DNA from: Macrolepiota albuminosa
Taxonomy: Eukaryota; Basidiomycota; Agaricomycetes; Agaricales; Agaricaceae
Assembly (NCBI GenBank): GCA_027475525.1
Contig: JAMWFC010000053.1
Location: forward strand, 1,364,001-1,428,000
Length of the DNA: 64,000 bases
Direction of reading: 5' to 3'
The translations under genes and the position numbers were made by a program. This document shows positions 11,575 to 22,435 of this stretch, in pieces. Each line of letters begins with the position of its first letter. The stretch's first letter is position 1. The notes under the pieces were generated by a model. It was not told where the DNA came from and ran no database searches. It saw nothing but the letters and a program-made list of their open reading frames with translations.

Positions 11575-12083
11575 AGTGCCATTACGAAGTTGAAGACATC
11601 CTCGACTCCCGGAACATTTGTGGACGGCCCCACTTCCTCATACGGTGGAAGGGATATGGCCCGGAAGACGACACCTGGGAACTACGCAAAAACCTCGAAG
11701 GCGCCCTCGACAAACTCCGGGACTTCCAACAGCGGCGCCTGGGAAACGATCCTCCTGGGCGCAGGACTCACAGACGGCAGTAGTGGGCGTAACCCCCGCC
11801 TCTGGGCTCAGTAGGGATTCAACTCCCACATATACTTTCTGCTTCCCCTTCTCAGGACTTACTCCTTTTCTAGTACCTTTTATCATATGTAGCGCCCCGG
11901 AGCCGAAGCAGGGTCTCCCTCCAGCTTTTCCGCTGCATTACTTACACGATTCCTCTCTTACCTACTCCAAAGGACCAAGTATATACATTTTTTCCTATAA
12001 GTACACTATCTACAGTTCTAGGCCGGGACAAGAAACACAAACGGACGAAGGAGAAAAAACAGAAAAAAGTCAAAACGCCACCC

Positions 12084-13857
12084 CTAACGCTGGGGCCCCG
12101 GATCGTGACTCCCCTCGCCCTCCCTTCCCCTCGGCCACCCCTGGAAATCCTCCCCCACCTCCTCTGGACCATGCTCCTGCCACACTTCCTCAGCCAGGAG
12201 CTCCCAAGACGGGAGGGGCTCACCCTCGTCCAACACTCGCTCGAACCAGGACCCGGGGGCAGATATGTTCCTCCGCCGGTGGGCGACCACTAATTGCCCC
12301 AAGAGGTCAAGCCCGCGCTCCACCCCGGGGGTCGTCACCTCCGGGCGCTGCCCCTCCTGTAGCGAGGCCAGTGCCCCAAGAGGTCAAGCCCGCGCTCCAC
12401 CCCGGGGGTCGTCACCTCCGGGCGCTGCCCCTCCTGTAGCGAGGCCAGTGCCGCGGCAACCTCATCCAGGAGCAGGCGATGCTCCCGGGCTCAGCCTGGA
12501 GACGTTAGCAGACGAAGTAATCCGGAGACAGAGGACTTACTAAGAGATGCCATGCACGCGACCACCACGTCACGGCGCAGAGCCTCCACCGCCTCCTGTC
12601 CCAAGGGGGCCCTCTCCGGGATCCCCACTCCCTGCTCCAACCTCACCCGCAACGCCTCCAGCTCCGCCTCCGCCTCCCCCCGAGCGGTTTGGGCCTCCTC
12701 CAGCTGTCGACGCGCCTCCCGACCCACCTCCAACTCCCTCCACACGTCGGCCTCCTCGGACTCCCCCGGGCGCTCCAGCAGGACCCCCATGTCCGCCCCC
12801 AGGGGCCGCCCCAACAGAGGCGAAAACACTGCCGGGGAGAGGCGTGGTGGGGAAACCGGGGGCAGGGTCTCGGAGGGCAGACGCGCCCTCTTCGACGGCC
12901 CCAGGGAAGGGCTTGGCGACGCCTGCCGCTTCCCCTTGTCAGGGTGCCCCCTGGCCTGGGTCACTCGGCGCGTGATGAGGACCACGGGCCGGCCCTGGCC
13001 CCCCACCCGAATGGCACCCCTGCTCCCTGACCCTCCTGGACCCGCCGCGGCCACCTCCCCCACCGGCTCCGCGACCCAATCCCGCTCCTCGACCCCCATC
13101 CTCCGGGTGACCCCCCCCAGCGGCCACCCCTGCTCCCGGGAGACGCAGTGCGCCACCCCTGCTCCCGGGAGATGCAGCGCGCCCTCCACAGCGCCGACAC
13201 GGAACATCGCTCGTGGTTGAGGCGGCATGCCTCACACACGGACGTGTCCCGGCGGGACGAGGGGCCCAGGACCTCGAACAGGCAGGGGACCGTTCGTCGA
13301 GCGCAGTGGAGGCACTGCGCCAAAGTCAGCAACGAGACCTGAGGTAAGAAAGCACTCACCGGTCCATTATTCATGCACCAGGCGTGGGTGGGTAGACCCC
13401 GGGGCCTCTCCAGGGCCTCTCCAAATAACTCTTGCGTCGCATCCGCCCACGCAACACGCTGACCCTCCGGGACTTCGGATACGGCCCCCACCGCCATCCC
13501 GGAACGACGGAAGCGAGGGGCAGGTAGCCTGGGGCGGGGAGGGCAGACAGTCATCCGCGCAAAGGTAGGCGCGGGACGACTCGGGCGGGCCTCCGGGACG
13601 ACGCTGGGACCCGCATCGGGAGCAGGCTCCGGGTGCCGGCTGGGACCCGCGATAGGATTGCTGTGTTGTTCTGAAATAGGAAGGTCAGTGGGATAGGCGG
13701 ACGACACGGGAAGACACTCACGTTGCTGGGCGAGCTCCGCCACGCGCTCCCGGTCGAGGCGGGCTCGGTATCGCGCGTCCCGGGCTTCCCAAGCCATGAG
13801 GGGCGCGACCTCGTTAGTTTGTGGGGGCGTCGGGGAATGCGTCGGCGTACGCGACAT
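12084..13857 (-). CDS. antisense accessory gene inside Gyp1, with three introns
   Basis: Between pol and the 3' LTR the coding sense is on the opposite strand. The start is ATG at 13857 (MSRTPTHSPTPPQ). Three introns with good signals: 13721-13671 (gtgagt, actgac, ttcag; 51 nt), 13359-13315 (gtgagt, gctgac, gcgcag; 45 nt) and 12540-12496 (gtaagt, gctaac, tccag; 45 nt). Splicing the second brings together a Cys-rich motif (CLHCARR, PCLF, CEACRLNHERCS). Further on are a basic patch (GKRQASPS, PSKRARL) and a long charged coiled coil (REARRQLEEAQTARGEAEAEL). The stop is at 12084, roughly 500 codons in all. Breaks: a 29-bp local tandem duplication at 13124-13181, the 77-bp duplication at 12295-12448, and a TGA right after intron 3 that a CGA-to-TGA change would explain. 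Proteins with a similar Cys motif plus coiled coil occur in basidiomycetes as far as I recall. The function is unknown; a DNA-binding or regulatory role is a guess. Confidence 0.7.
12295..12448. repeat. 77-bp exact tandem duplication (antisense gene exon 4)
   Basis: Units 12295-12371 and 12372-12448. It shifts the antisense frame; removing one unit restores a continuous exon. Confidence 0.95.
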
Positions 13858-13973
13858 GGTTGAGTTTGATGGTAAAAATTTTTTTTCGATACGTGGCAAG
13901 TCAGGTGCCAGATCCTACGATTGGACCCCGGTCCAAACCCCCGGCTACGCGCGCCTCGGAGGGTCTTGGCGCT

Positions 13974-13986
13974 GGAGGGGGGGTGA
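13974..13986 (+). other. Gyp1 polypurine tract
   Basis: Run ggaggggggg followed by tga directly abuts the 3' LTR start (TGTCACG at 13987). This is the expected plus-strand primer position. Confidence 0.7.
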
Positions 13987-14814
13987 TGTCACGACCCCTC
14001 CCCTCTGGGCCCACCCTGGGACACCCCCGGAACACCCTCTGGGACCCCCCCTCCGACCCCACAGGACACGCCCCGCCATCACGACCGCCAACACCGCCAT
14101 CACACGCATCAAGGACCGCCATCAGCCGCCTCCAGCCCCGATCAACGATCGGATCACACGACTCGCTCTCAACCATCGCGCATCACGCATCACGGCTCCA
14201 TCCGCGCCAATTGATCGCACGCCCCACACGTGCGATCCCGGTATGCAGCCTCTGCCGCTACTCAATGACCCCCAGAACCCATCCCAGACATCCCAGAACC
14301 CCGAGACCCAGTCCCGTAGTACTTATAGCATAGTTCCCTGTTGTATTCGCTGAACCCATCCCAGACATCCCAGAACCCCGAGACCCAGTCCCGTAGTACT
14401 TATAGCATAGTTCCCTGTTGTATTCGCTAGTCTTGATATTGCATACACTGTTACTTGCTTTACTTTGGTTATTGCGTGCCCTTTTGCTTGACTGGTACGC
14501 CTTGATTGGTACGCTTTGACTGGCACGCCTAAGTATTCGCATGCTCTAAGTTTGGTACGCACTTCGCGACTCTTAATTTACTAACTTGGTCTCGTCTTAG
14601 AACCTCCGGTTCATGACTCGACCCCATCTAACCTCAGTTACCCCCAACTCAAAACCCCCGGACTCTAGTCCCCCATCCCGGGATTACCCCTGTCCTTGTC
14701 TTGAACCCCGGAGTCCTAGCCCCGGAGTCCCAGACACCCGAGTATTCGTAGATCAAGTCCGCATTGTAAGGGCGTTGCTTTTCCAGAAAGCCCCTGACTC
14801 AGCGGAACCTGACA
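13987..14814 (+). repeat. 3' LTR of Gyp1
   Basis: 828 bp including a 77-bp duplication at 14275-14428, with the same ends as the 5' LTR. The two LTRs differ at scattered sites that are mostly C/T or G/A, for example near the left end. It is followed by target duplication gctcc at 14815-14819. Confidence 0.95.
14275..14428. repeat. 77-bp exact tandem duplication (3' LTR of Gyp1)
   Basis: Units 14275-14351 and 14352-14428. The 5' LTR has this stretch once, and carries its own 77-bp duplication elsewhere. Confidence 0.95.
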
Positions 14815-14819
14815 GCTCC

Positions 14820-15201
14820 CTTTCTTCAGTCTCTCTTACACTCAAGATTTCATTTACGGTCGGCAACGTCGAACTCATCGGCAGTTGCAGACACTCGCCA
14901 ACACTTGACACATTCGTGCCTTGCAACTATGGCAGGCATTATCGACACTTAGAACTTCGCTAAGCTTACCGTGTTCTTGCCGCTAACATTGCCGTGTTTG
15001 CTTACCGCTCTTTCATAGGCGCTTTACCTTAGCACTTTATACTTGCCGACTTTCCTTTACCGACTTTTCCCCATTTTCACAGACGCGTTCTCTGGGACCT
15101 GCCTGGGACTCCTCACATCACTTAGAGCGTGCCCAATGCAAGCAATTGGTACGGTAACACTATAGTTATATTTGTTACTGACCAAACTTTGGGTGTCATC
15201 A
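14820..15201 (+). mobile_element. solo LTR of family A, copy 1, right half
   Basis: Continues the LTR that begins at 2975 and ends GGGTGTCATCA. It matches the right halves of the LTRs at 53064-53999 and 54930-55840. Confidence 0.85.
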
Positions 15202-15340
15202 GGGGTTTCTCCATAACAAATAGCATGATATTTTGCCTTGGCATTTGATGTTGCTTGGTGACAGATTTAGATATGACTGAGCAGCAAGGTTGTTAGTCCA
15301 TATTAGATAGTTTATACCATGTTACTGACATTTTACAAAC
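15202..15340. other. short non-coding flank of Cop-C
   Basis: No gene. The last five bases (caaac, 15336-15340) are the left target duplication of Cop-C; the right copy is 36284-36288. The sequence continues after Cop-C at 36289. Confidence 0.6.
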
Positions 15341-15692
15341 TGTTGGACTTTATTTGCAAATCACACAGCCACTGCTTCCTACCCTTTACATATCACATCA
15401 GAGCTGCTACACAAGGACCATGCCTACTTTATAATTCCCAAACTGGCCACTATCTCTTTTGTCTACCTACATTCATATATATATTAGATTTGTTGCAGAC
15501 AGAACTCTCAGTCACTTATACCAGACTGAGGGTACATTGTCTATACTTAGATACACAAGCAAATCACTAACTGTATTTTAAAATACTTAACATTATTCTT
15601 AGGTGCAAAACAATACAGTCACTTGTACTGGACTGAGGAATACTTAACATTATTCTTAGTCTCAGTCTAACTATCAGTCTAGATTTCTAACA
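15341..15692 (+). repeat. 5' LTR of Cop-C
   Basis: 352 bp, TGTTGG to TAACA. It contains ctcagtc/gactgag hairpins at 15507-15530 and a weaker one near 15615-15640, and the repeated string atacttaacattattctta on both sides of the second. It is followed by agttataggcc, a half-tRNA-type primer site resembling the one in Cop-1. Confidence 0.85.
15507..15530 (+). other. inverted repeat (hairpin) in Cop-C LTR
   Basis: Arms ctcagtc and gactgag around a 10-nt loop. The same arm core occurs in other copia LTRs of the window. Confidence 0.6.
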
Positions 15693-15876
15693 AGTTATAG
15701 GCCATTGTTTCTCAACAATTCTCTAAAGTGTTAAGAAAACATTTGAGTATCCAAACCATTGATCTTATTTCTATTTCTATGCATTGTACTATGTACTTTT
15801 GTGTCTTCTTGCCTTAGTCTCTCTTGCTGGCATTATCTCTTGTCCTTGAATCTTGTATTGACCTTCTCATTCTGCC

Positions 15877-17599
15877 ATGGCCCCATCAACAAAGGTGCTG
15901 GCCTCCAATTCCACCAACCCATCTATCTCAGAGCATGTCATTTGTTATAAGTGGGAAGGCCTGAAGTACAACCATGCTGAGGGCAACTTCTCTCATTGGA
16001 GCAAGAAGCTTAAGTATTTTTTAATCCTCAACAGCATTTATGCATACATGTTCTCTTCTCCCATCATCCCCTGCCTAGCATAAAAACTGAGCCTTGTGCT
16101 TATGCCAATTGGCACCTAAACAATAGGCTTGCTATTATATTCATCAAATCTGCCTTTGATGACATTGAGCATTGTGACATCATTATGTCTGAAAATGCCA
16201 CTTTATGCTTTGAGGACCTGAGGATACATGCTTATAGAGAGGGCGCAATAAAGCAGATCAGACTTCTCTAAAAGGTGCTGTCTACCTATTGCTCCCCCTC
16301 TGAGCCACTACTAGTTATGGCAGGCCATATTGTTGACATTGTCAAATGTGCCTTTGACATAGGAGCAATTGACATAGATCTGTTTATATGCACTGCTCTC
16401 TTGAACAGCCTGAATGACCACTCATTTGAGTCTCTGCAGAACTCTGTCTCCACTATCCTCAGCAATAGCACCAAAGAGAAGCCTTACACACCTACCAACA
16501 TTCATCTCCTAATAGAGAACACACACACAGAACATTTTGAACTTCAAAGCCAATAGCTCAATAACCTTACATGCAAAAAGTGGAAAATTGTTCTGCACAA
16601 CTGACCTACCAGGCCACAAATACAGACCCACCAGTATCTGCTGCAAAAACTGTTATTTGCTCAAACAGCCATGCAAGGAACATACCAAACTATTTTGTAT
16701 ACAAAAAAAAGGGGGTGGCTGGGAAAATGCTTTCAGATGTGCAAGAAGCTCAAAAGGCATTGAAGACAAAGAAAGACCAATCATCTGCTACTAATACAAT
16801 GAAGTTTTATATCATAGTCACAGGTCCTGATGAGCAAGCTTGACATATTGACCCCTCTAATTTGACACAGATTTTTACCTCAGCCAACACTGCGGCACTT
16901 GCCAGCTTCACCAGTCCACCCTCTGCCTCCTTTGTGGCAAACCTATCTATGGAATGCTGAGAGCATATCAGCTTTATGGCTTTCAAAGAGCCAAATACAT
17001 CTATCAATTGGACTCACTATATAAAGCCTGTTGACAGCTAATCATGGCCACTGACATATGTCCTATGCAACAAGCCAAACACACACCTATTGTATCAATC
17101 AAGTCAAGCTATTTTTAATCAATTCTGGAGCCACAATACACATATCTCCTTACTGCAGCAATTTTTTTACCCTCCATCCTATTCAACCTCATGCAGTTAA
17201 AAAACTAGGAGGATCTTCTGTAAATGCAATAGAGATAGGGAATATCCATATTCATGTTGCAAAAGGTGCTACAATTATATTCAAAGATGCACTATACATT
17301 TCTAATGCAATAGTTTGCCTCATATCCATTAGTGCACTTGCAAAACATTCCAGTCTGAACTCCTTGTTCAACAATACTTCTATAAAACTTATTTACAAGT
17401 CTACCAGCACTGTCATTGCACAAAAAATTCTACTTCCCAATCAACAACTCTATGCTTTAAATTTCTCATCTGTGTCCACTAGGCATCATGCCTTCACAAC
17501 CAGCCATATCCCTGATTGCAAAACTTGGCATTGCCATCTTGGGCATGCTAATTATCAAACTGTCATGGAGATGGCAAAAACTAGCCTGTTACCAGGTAT
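15877..17599 (+). pseudogene. Cop-C gag, protease and start of integrase
   Basis: Starts MAPSTKVLASNSTNP at 15877. Gag continues across stops (SLNDHSFESLQNSVSTIL, about 16410). The copia protease site is seen as LINSGATIHIS (about 17115), with Asn in place of the catalytic Asp. It is followed by the pre-integrase zinc segment WHCHLGHANYQTVMEMAKTS (about 17529). It is interrupted after LLPG by LTR-D at 17600, and the next codons continue at 18523. Several stops and frame changes are present. Confidence 0.8.
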
Positions 17600-18522
17600 T
17601 GATATAACACTATACCAGCAGTCAGGGACACACCATGCACCAGAAGTCAAAATAAACATTTAATTATAGGCTGAAAACTGTAAGCCTCCTGGTAGCAGTC
17701 TCAACAAAGATATATCTCCAAAACATCCCAATAAATACACAGAAAAGTACAGAACAAAGGGCAGGGACCAGCTCAAGCTATCCACTCAACAATAGTCCAA
17801 CCACTGTAATGGGGAGGGGAAGCATGGGAGCTGGCAGAAGTGACAAAATAGGATCAATTTGTGATGATCTAGATCAAGATCAGATCTGACAATGCCCAAT
17901 TTGACATGACTGAAAGGGAAAAGGAAAAGAAGCATGGAGGGATGTTAAAAGAAGCATGGAATGCAGGGAAGTGCTAAAAGGAGAAAGAAAGATTTATGAA
18001 TAGGATCATGCTAAATGGAGCTGAAGTAAATAGGGAAGTGGCAATCAGAGACATCCAGAGGAATGGTGGAACTGGTGGCACCGAAACATGCCTCCCAAAA
18101 GGGTAATTGGACTATCAAATATGTTCTGGAGGCTGGAAAGTTGACAACAAAGAGTCATATGTAGATAGTGGTCTGTGCACCAGAAAAACAGTATAAATAG
18201 CCCAAGTTTAATAGAGAATAGACAGGCATTTGATAGGCAAAGGCTCAGTGGTTCCCAGGGAGTGAATCACCTAGGCTAGAGTTTATTGAACACCTCTTAT
18301 TGGAAGTCTATTGGTAGACAAAGGCTTGGTGGTTCCCAGGGAGTGAACTACTTAGGCTGGAGTTTATTGAGAACCTTTTTCTGCCTTGCAGGATATTTGA
18401 TATTCTGTGGAGCACTCAATACATCAACCTTATCATCAAGCACCAGTGTGGATTAGAGGAAACTTTCTAAGACTTCAAGAAAGCCCCAGAACTATCAGTA
18501 CTACTTGCAACTAAGTACTACA
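17600..18522 (+). mobile_element. solo LTR of family D, copy 1, in the Cop-C integrase
   Basis: TGATATAACA to AGTACTACA, 923 bp, with 4-bp target duplication gtat on both sides (17596-17599, 18523-18526). TATA-like cagtataaatagcc sits in the middle. It matches 56158-57078 and 57645-58485. Removing it and one gtat gives the reading LLPGIPTTFPLKLPKCDSC, as expected for a copia pre-integrase. Confidence 0.9.
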
Positions 18523-19117
18523 GTATACCCACCACGTTTCCATTAAAACTGCCAAAATGTGACTCATGTATTCTTAGTAAATAAACCAGGAATACAGTTT
18601 CTAAAGTGTGGGAGGAAGGGTGGAGGGCAACACAAAAGCTAGATTGTATGAGTAGACCTTACTAGGCCTCAGTCCATTGTTTCATAGAATGGATATCTAT
18701 ACATAAAATATCATTGACAACTTTATGAGTGAACACTGGACTATTCTTCTGAAACAGAAAGGCAACACACTAACACATCTAAAGTTATGGCAAGTTGCAC
18801 AAGAAACAGAAATCTAAGGGAGACTCAGCATATACTATACAAAGCACAATAAAGAGCTGAAAGGTTATAAAATATAAGTGTGGCTGCTTTTGAGAGGGTC
18901 TGAACATCAATACAGGGTGCTTTACACTTCAGGACACATTGGACAGGTCAAACATATACACCAAACAATTATGAGTAAAGCTAGGGCCATGTACATCACA
19001 ATGAGTTGTCTACTAAACATGTGAGACAAGTTCTACATGATGGCTTCATACCTGTATAAGAGAACATTAATGAAGTCACTTGCTGGTATTACCCCACACA
19101 AAGCATGGACTGGCCAG
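18523..19117 (+). pseudogene. Cop-C integrase core
   Basis: Continues with PTTFPLKLPKCDSCILSK and TVSKVWEEGWRATQKLD, then a decayed rve domain up to ITPHKAWTG at about 19110, across many stops and frame changes. It is interrupted there by the inverted LTR-A. Confidence 0.7.
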
Positions 19118-21099
19118 TGATGATGCCCAAAAGTAGATCAATAGTAGATACAGTTTATGGCTACTGACCTGTATAACAATGCATTGGGTGTGCTAAGTTT
19201 TGAGGAAGTCCTGGGCAGTTCCCAGAGAACAAGTCAGAAACAAGTTAAATGGCAAAATTTGGTGCAAGTCGGTAAGAGTATCCAGCAAGAGATATGTGGT
19301 AAGGATGGTGTGCTGATAGGCTTCTACTTGGATTGAGCACATCAAAAGACATTATAAGTTGGCTGACACTTGACATACAAGAGACTCTAGTGACCAGATT
19401 GAATACAGAACAGCTCTGGCTTGGACACTTTATTGCAGGTCTTACCCATTTACCTTGATTACTATTCATCAGCTCTTCAGCACCCTCTATTTACTGAATT
19501 CAAGGAATTGGGAGGTTTGGGATGTATAGCACTAATACAACAACAGGAGGTGGACTCTGACCAAACCCTGATTACTTTCAGAAGGGGTCAGCATTAGGCA
19601 CTGCCATTTGACAAGGCACCTCGATCAGAAGTCTAAAAGAATCAATAACAGCAGCACAGGATATACTTAAACCTGACATCTAGACCTGTCAGGAATTGAT
19701 ACAATGAGTAGCGCCAATATTAGCACTCACAGCATCTGTTGAGGATTTTTTAACCATACCCCGGAGCAGCCTGGCCAATCGGAATTAAATTAAGAGTAAG
19801 CAGACCCATATAATTCTAAGTCAATTTAGAGTCACTATTAGTTGCCATGGGTTATAATGCTGTTGGTTGCTGTCATCCATATGCTGTAAGTTGCCATTGA
19901 CAGGTCACTGTTGGAGGGAACCATGAGGAGAGGCGCTAAGAGGTAGCACTACAGATGGACTTATCTTGGAAAATACAGTAGCACATAGTATATAAGATAG
20001 CTACTTCACATGTACATAACAACGAATTATAACCCTTGAGTACCTAAGTTACACTTAGCATTCAAATTATGCTAGCTCTGCCTGACTTTGTTCCTAAGTT
20101 GGGCACTAGCTTTGTCTATCTTGTCTACATTGTTTATAGTGCTACCTATGGGCACATTTTGCTGCACTATTTGTCTTCTTCTCTATATTCTTGTAGTTTG
20201 TTAGGTAGCATCTGAGGCGTTATTATCTAGTGCATTGTTTTATCACATCTGCTTGAGCACACCGGAACCCTGTCAAAACTCCTCACAACTATGCATGCCA
20301 GGTGCTGGAGATGGTGTTGTGCTGCGTATACGTCCAGCACACCCAACCACAATTGGCATCATCAGCGCTAACAACAAAGTATGCCTGAGTGAAAGAGATA
20401 CAAATATAAGTAAGTGTAGCAGAAAACATGGCAAGGAAACAAGAGGCTTAGCAACAGCTAAGCTGCATAATGCCTGCTATAAGTGCAAGGCGCATAGGTT
20501 CCATAAGCGTAATTGCGACAAGCAGGCTAAGAGTGCTCAGACAGTTGGCGACTATGAACTTAGTCAGTCCTAAAAGAAATTTGAACCGTAGAGTAAACTG
20601 AGGGGTGTAAATAGGGTGCTCTGTTCTGTGGTAACTAGTGATAATAATAAGTATTTATAGTAAGAAACAAGTTCCCTATCACCAAGTAGCTAAGGGTTGC
20701 CAAGGGGTGGTGAATTGTAAGTAATGTAATTAAATGTCATGCATTAAACTAAATGTTGAAAAATAAAGCAAGCAGGCTGTCCATCTGGCTGAAAAAGAGG
20801 TGCCAGAGTAAATGTCAGGCTGGCCATCATAAGTAAATGACATTATTCCTAATTTGTAAGCACTGTCATTGGCTAGCCATGCCATGTGCTGATTAATTGA
20901 TGCTTCCTGTTGATGCTTGCCAGCAGCATGATGCCAGGTATCATTCCAACTGCTGCTGGTGCTATCACTAATTGGATCTGTTGCTTGCCATGTGTGGCTA
21001 TTGGGTAAGGCCTAAAATAGATAAATCATGTGTGCCAAGTTCGGAACATGCATGGCAAGATGTCCAAAGCTGATGCCTAGCCTGTGTGAGGTTCTATCA
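19118..21099 (-). mobile_element. solo LTR of family A, copy 4, inverted, split by LTR-E
   Basis: Begins TGATGATGCCC and ends GGTTCTATCA. Read on the minus strand it aligns with family A (aatgcctgctataagtgcaagg corresponds to a conserved LTR-A segment). Without LTR-E it is 927 bp, like the other A copies. Target duplication is ccag on the left and ctgg on the right. Both derive from ccgg by CpG decay on opposite strands, and ccgg restores the copia reading HKAWTGRRPDYSYM. Confidence 0.8.
19314..20364 (+). mobile_element. solo LTR of family E, copy 1, inside LTR-A
   Basis: TGATAGGCTTCTACTTGG to TTGGCATCATCA, 1051 bp. It matches 47601-48618 and the inverted copy at 52780-54784. Target duplication gtgc (left) and gcgc (right), one C/T change at a CpG. 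Confidence 0.85.
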
Positions 21100-21703
21100 C
21101 TGGAGACCTGACTACTCATATATGCAAGAAATTGGATGTAAAGCCTTTGTCCTAATTCTTGCTCCTTACAATTCCAAAATCTATGTCAGATCAATTGAAT
21201 GCATTCTGATTAGTTACACACAGAATTCAAAGGCATACAGGTGCTACAATAGATGTACCAGAAAGATCTACAAGACATTCTATGTTAAGTTCTCCAAAAG
21301 TTATGATTCTCACCTGACAGTGACACCAATTCTGACACCCAGCAATGGAGAAACATATAAGAATGCCACTCCTAACAAGCCATTCATTCAGCCACTTAAT
21401 TACAATGACCCCAAGTCCATATCTTTAGGAGGAGCTCAACCTGAGCACAGAGACCCTGAGTAAAATGCATAAAATAATCAAGTTCAGTGACTGTGCCAGT
21501 TGAACCGTGTATCAATACCCATGTACAAAGTCAACCCTGATAATTCACAGCCTTCACACCTTGAGCAAGCTGTACAGGAGTCAAGGAATGCAGCACATAT
21601 GCTATACAGGTGAAGAAACTAGATTCATTTCATGATATGGGTGTCTACAAATTAGTGCCATGATCATTACTTCTGCCAGGAGCAAAGGTCAGAACTGGAT
21701 GCC
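21100..21703 (+). pseudogene. Cop-C integrase end and linker
   Basis: Resumes as RPDYSYMQEIGCKAFVLIL (about 21106), then SIECILISYTQNSKAYRCYN, a region conserved after the copia integrase core, followed by a Ser/Thr/Pro linker and the first RT residues (MGVYKLVP, PGAKVRTGC). It is cut by Gyp2 at 21704. The target duplication atgcc is 21699-21703. Confidence 0.85.
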
Positions 21704-21879
21704 TGTAACGGAGTCATCCGTATCTTCATCAGCGTCAACAACGCTATAATCAATTAGTAGAGTATTACGTAAGACAACATCTTGTTTTCACTCTAAGTAC
21801 TAGTCAATCCGATACTGCGGTCTGATTTAGCACTTGTGTGATACACACAAGATAGTTCTAACCCGTAACTCCGGTTACA
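21704..21879 (+). repeat. 5' LTR of Gyp2
   Basis: 176 bp, unusually short for an 11.8 kb element. It differs from the 3' LTR by two C-to-T changes in the 3' copy, both at CpG. Confidence 0.95.
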
Positions 21880-22281
21880 TTTTTTTAAATCTTCTGCTAT
21901 CAGCTTTAGACTCTAGGCTTGTTACTGACTAAGCAACTCTCATCAAAACCTCTCGATTCTCTGTTGGCATCATGCTGAAAACGTGCTTCCATGACTGGCT
22001 CTCTTGATCCGGATCCTCCGTTCCCAGCTGCAGACGCAGGTGACTTACCTGTGCTTCAGGCTGTGAGGACGCAATCTGCGTCAGCATACCAACCTCCGCC
22101 AAAGCAGGACAAAAAGACCCCTCACGATGTCAGCGCGAGCTATGGAATGCCTGGTGGGCTATCCATATCACGGATGATGTTCATTGTACAACCTGGTGGA
22201 AAACCAGGAGATAGATCCACGGTCTCAGGAGTGTCGCTGCCAGCGAGCCAAATGCCTTTACTGATGTATCCGGTATTGCCT

Positions 22282-22435
22282 GAGAGCTCTTCAGCTCCCT
22301 CGGAGGGTCAACCGGACGTTACCCAGTACTTGGAAATGGTACAAGGCAGCGCGTTTGCGAGAGCTCTTCAGCTCCCTCGGAGGGTCAACCGGACGTTACC
22401 CAGTACTTGGAAATGGTACAAGGCAGCGCGTTTGC
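22282..22435. repeat. 77-bp exact tandem duplication (Gyp2 gag)
   Basis: Units from 22282 and 22359. Removing one rejoins the two gag frames. Confidence 0.95.

Larger units (their letters stand above)
7258..11783 (+). pseudogene. pol: Gyp1 pol polyprotein: two protease domains, RT, RNase H, integrase, chromodomain; disrupted
   Basis: Order seen: retropepsin-like domain 1 (ILVDSGATDNF, about 7522) ending [13 protein letters not shown]; retropepsin-like domain 2 ([11 protein letters not shown], about 8062) ending [15 protein letters not shown] with YLDD at 9322-9333; RNase H ([12 protein letters not shown]); integrase with an HHCC zinc-binding region (about 10417-10560) and the DDE core; and a C-terminal chromodomain ([16 protein letters not shown], about 11640). 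Breaks that look real: TGA 7877, a frameshift between about 7880 and 8030, TGA 9025, 9103 and 9955, and TAG 10987, almost all explained by C-to-T or G-to-A. The usual integrase Glu of TDGQTER is Lys here (TDGQTKR), also a G-to-A change. Three 77-bp duplications (7292, 7714, 11419) add artificial shifts. The chromodomain places it with chromoviruses, whose integration targets chromatin. Confidence 0.9.
3530..14814 (+). mobile_element. Gyp1: complete Ty3/gypsy LTR retrotransposon (chromovirus type)
   Basis: An 11.3 kb element bounded by two LTRs that start TGTCACGACC and end CCTGACA, with 5-bp target duplication gctcc, inserted in an LTR of family A. Order: 5' LTR, self-primer-type PBS, gag, pol (two retropepsin-like domains, RT, RNase H, integrase, chromodomain), an antisense intron-containing gene, polypurine tract, 3' LTR. 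The two LTRs differ at scattered sites, mostly C/T or G/A. Several stops and a changed integrase residue make this copy inactive. Seven 77-bp duplications inside it are probably assembly errors. A solo LTR of the same family lies at 50309-51179 and an old inverted one at 51971-52771. Confidence 0.95.

Noticed and set aside
12961..13899. A continuous 312-codon antisense protein in Gyp1
   Set aside because: The frame is open only because the first two introns are multiples of three. Strong splice signals and the joined Cys motif favour the spliced model.
20235..20573. A 112-codon frame with a CX2C...HX3C zinc-knuckle look (CYKCKAHRFHKRNC)
   Set aside because: It runs across the junction of LTR-E and inverted LTR-A, and the Cys segment aligns with non-coding LTR-A sequence on the other strand.
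19111..21103. A DNA transposon with terminal inverted repeats ccagtgat/atcactgg
   Set aside because: The interior is an inverted family A LTR, and the inverted ends are explained by TGAT...ATCA LTR ends plus a CpG-decayed ccgg duplication.
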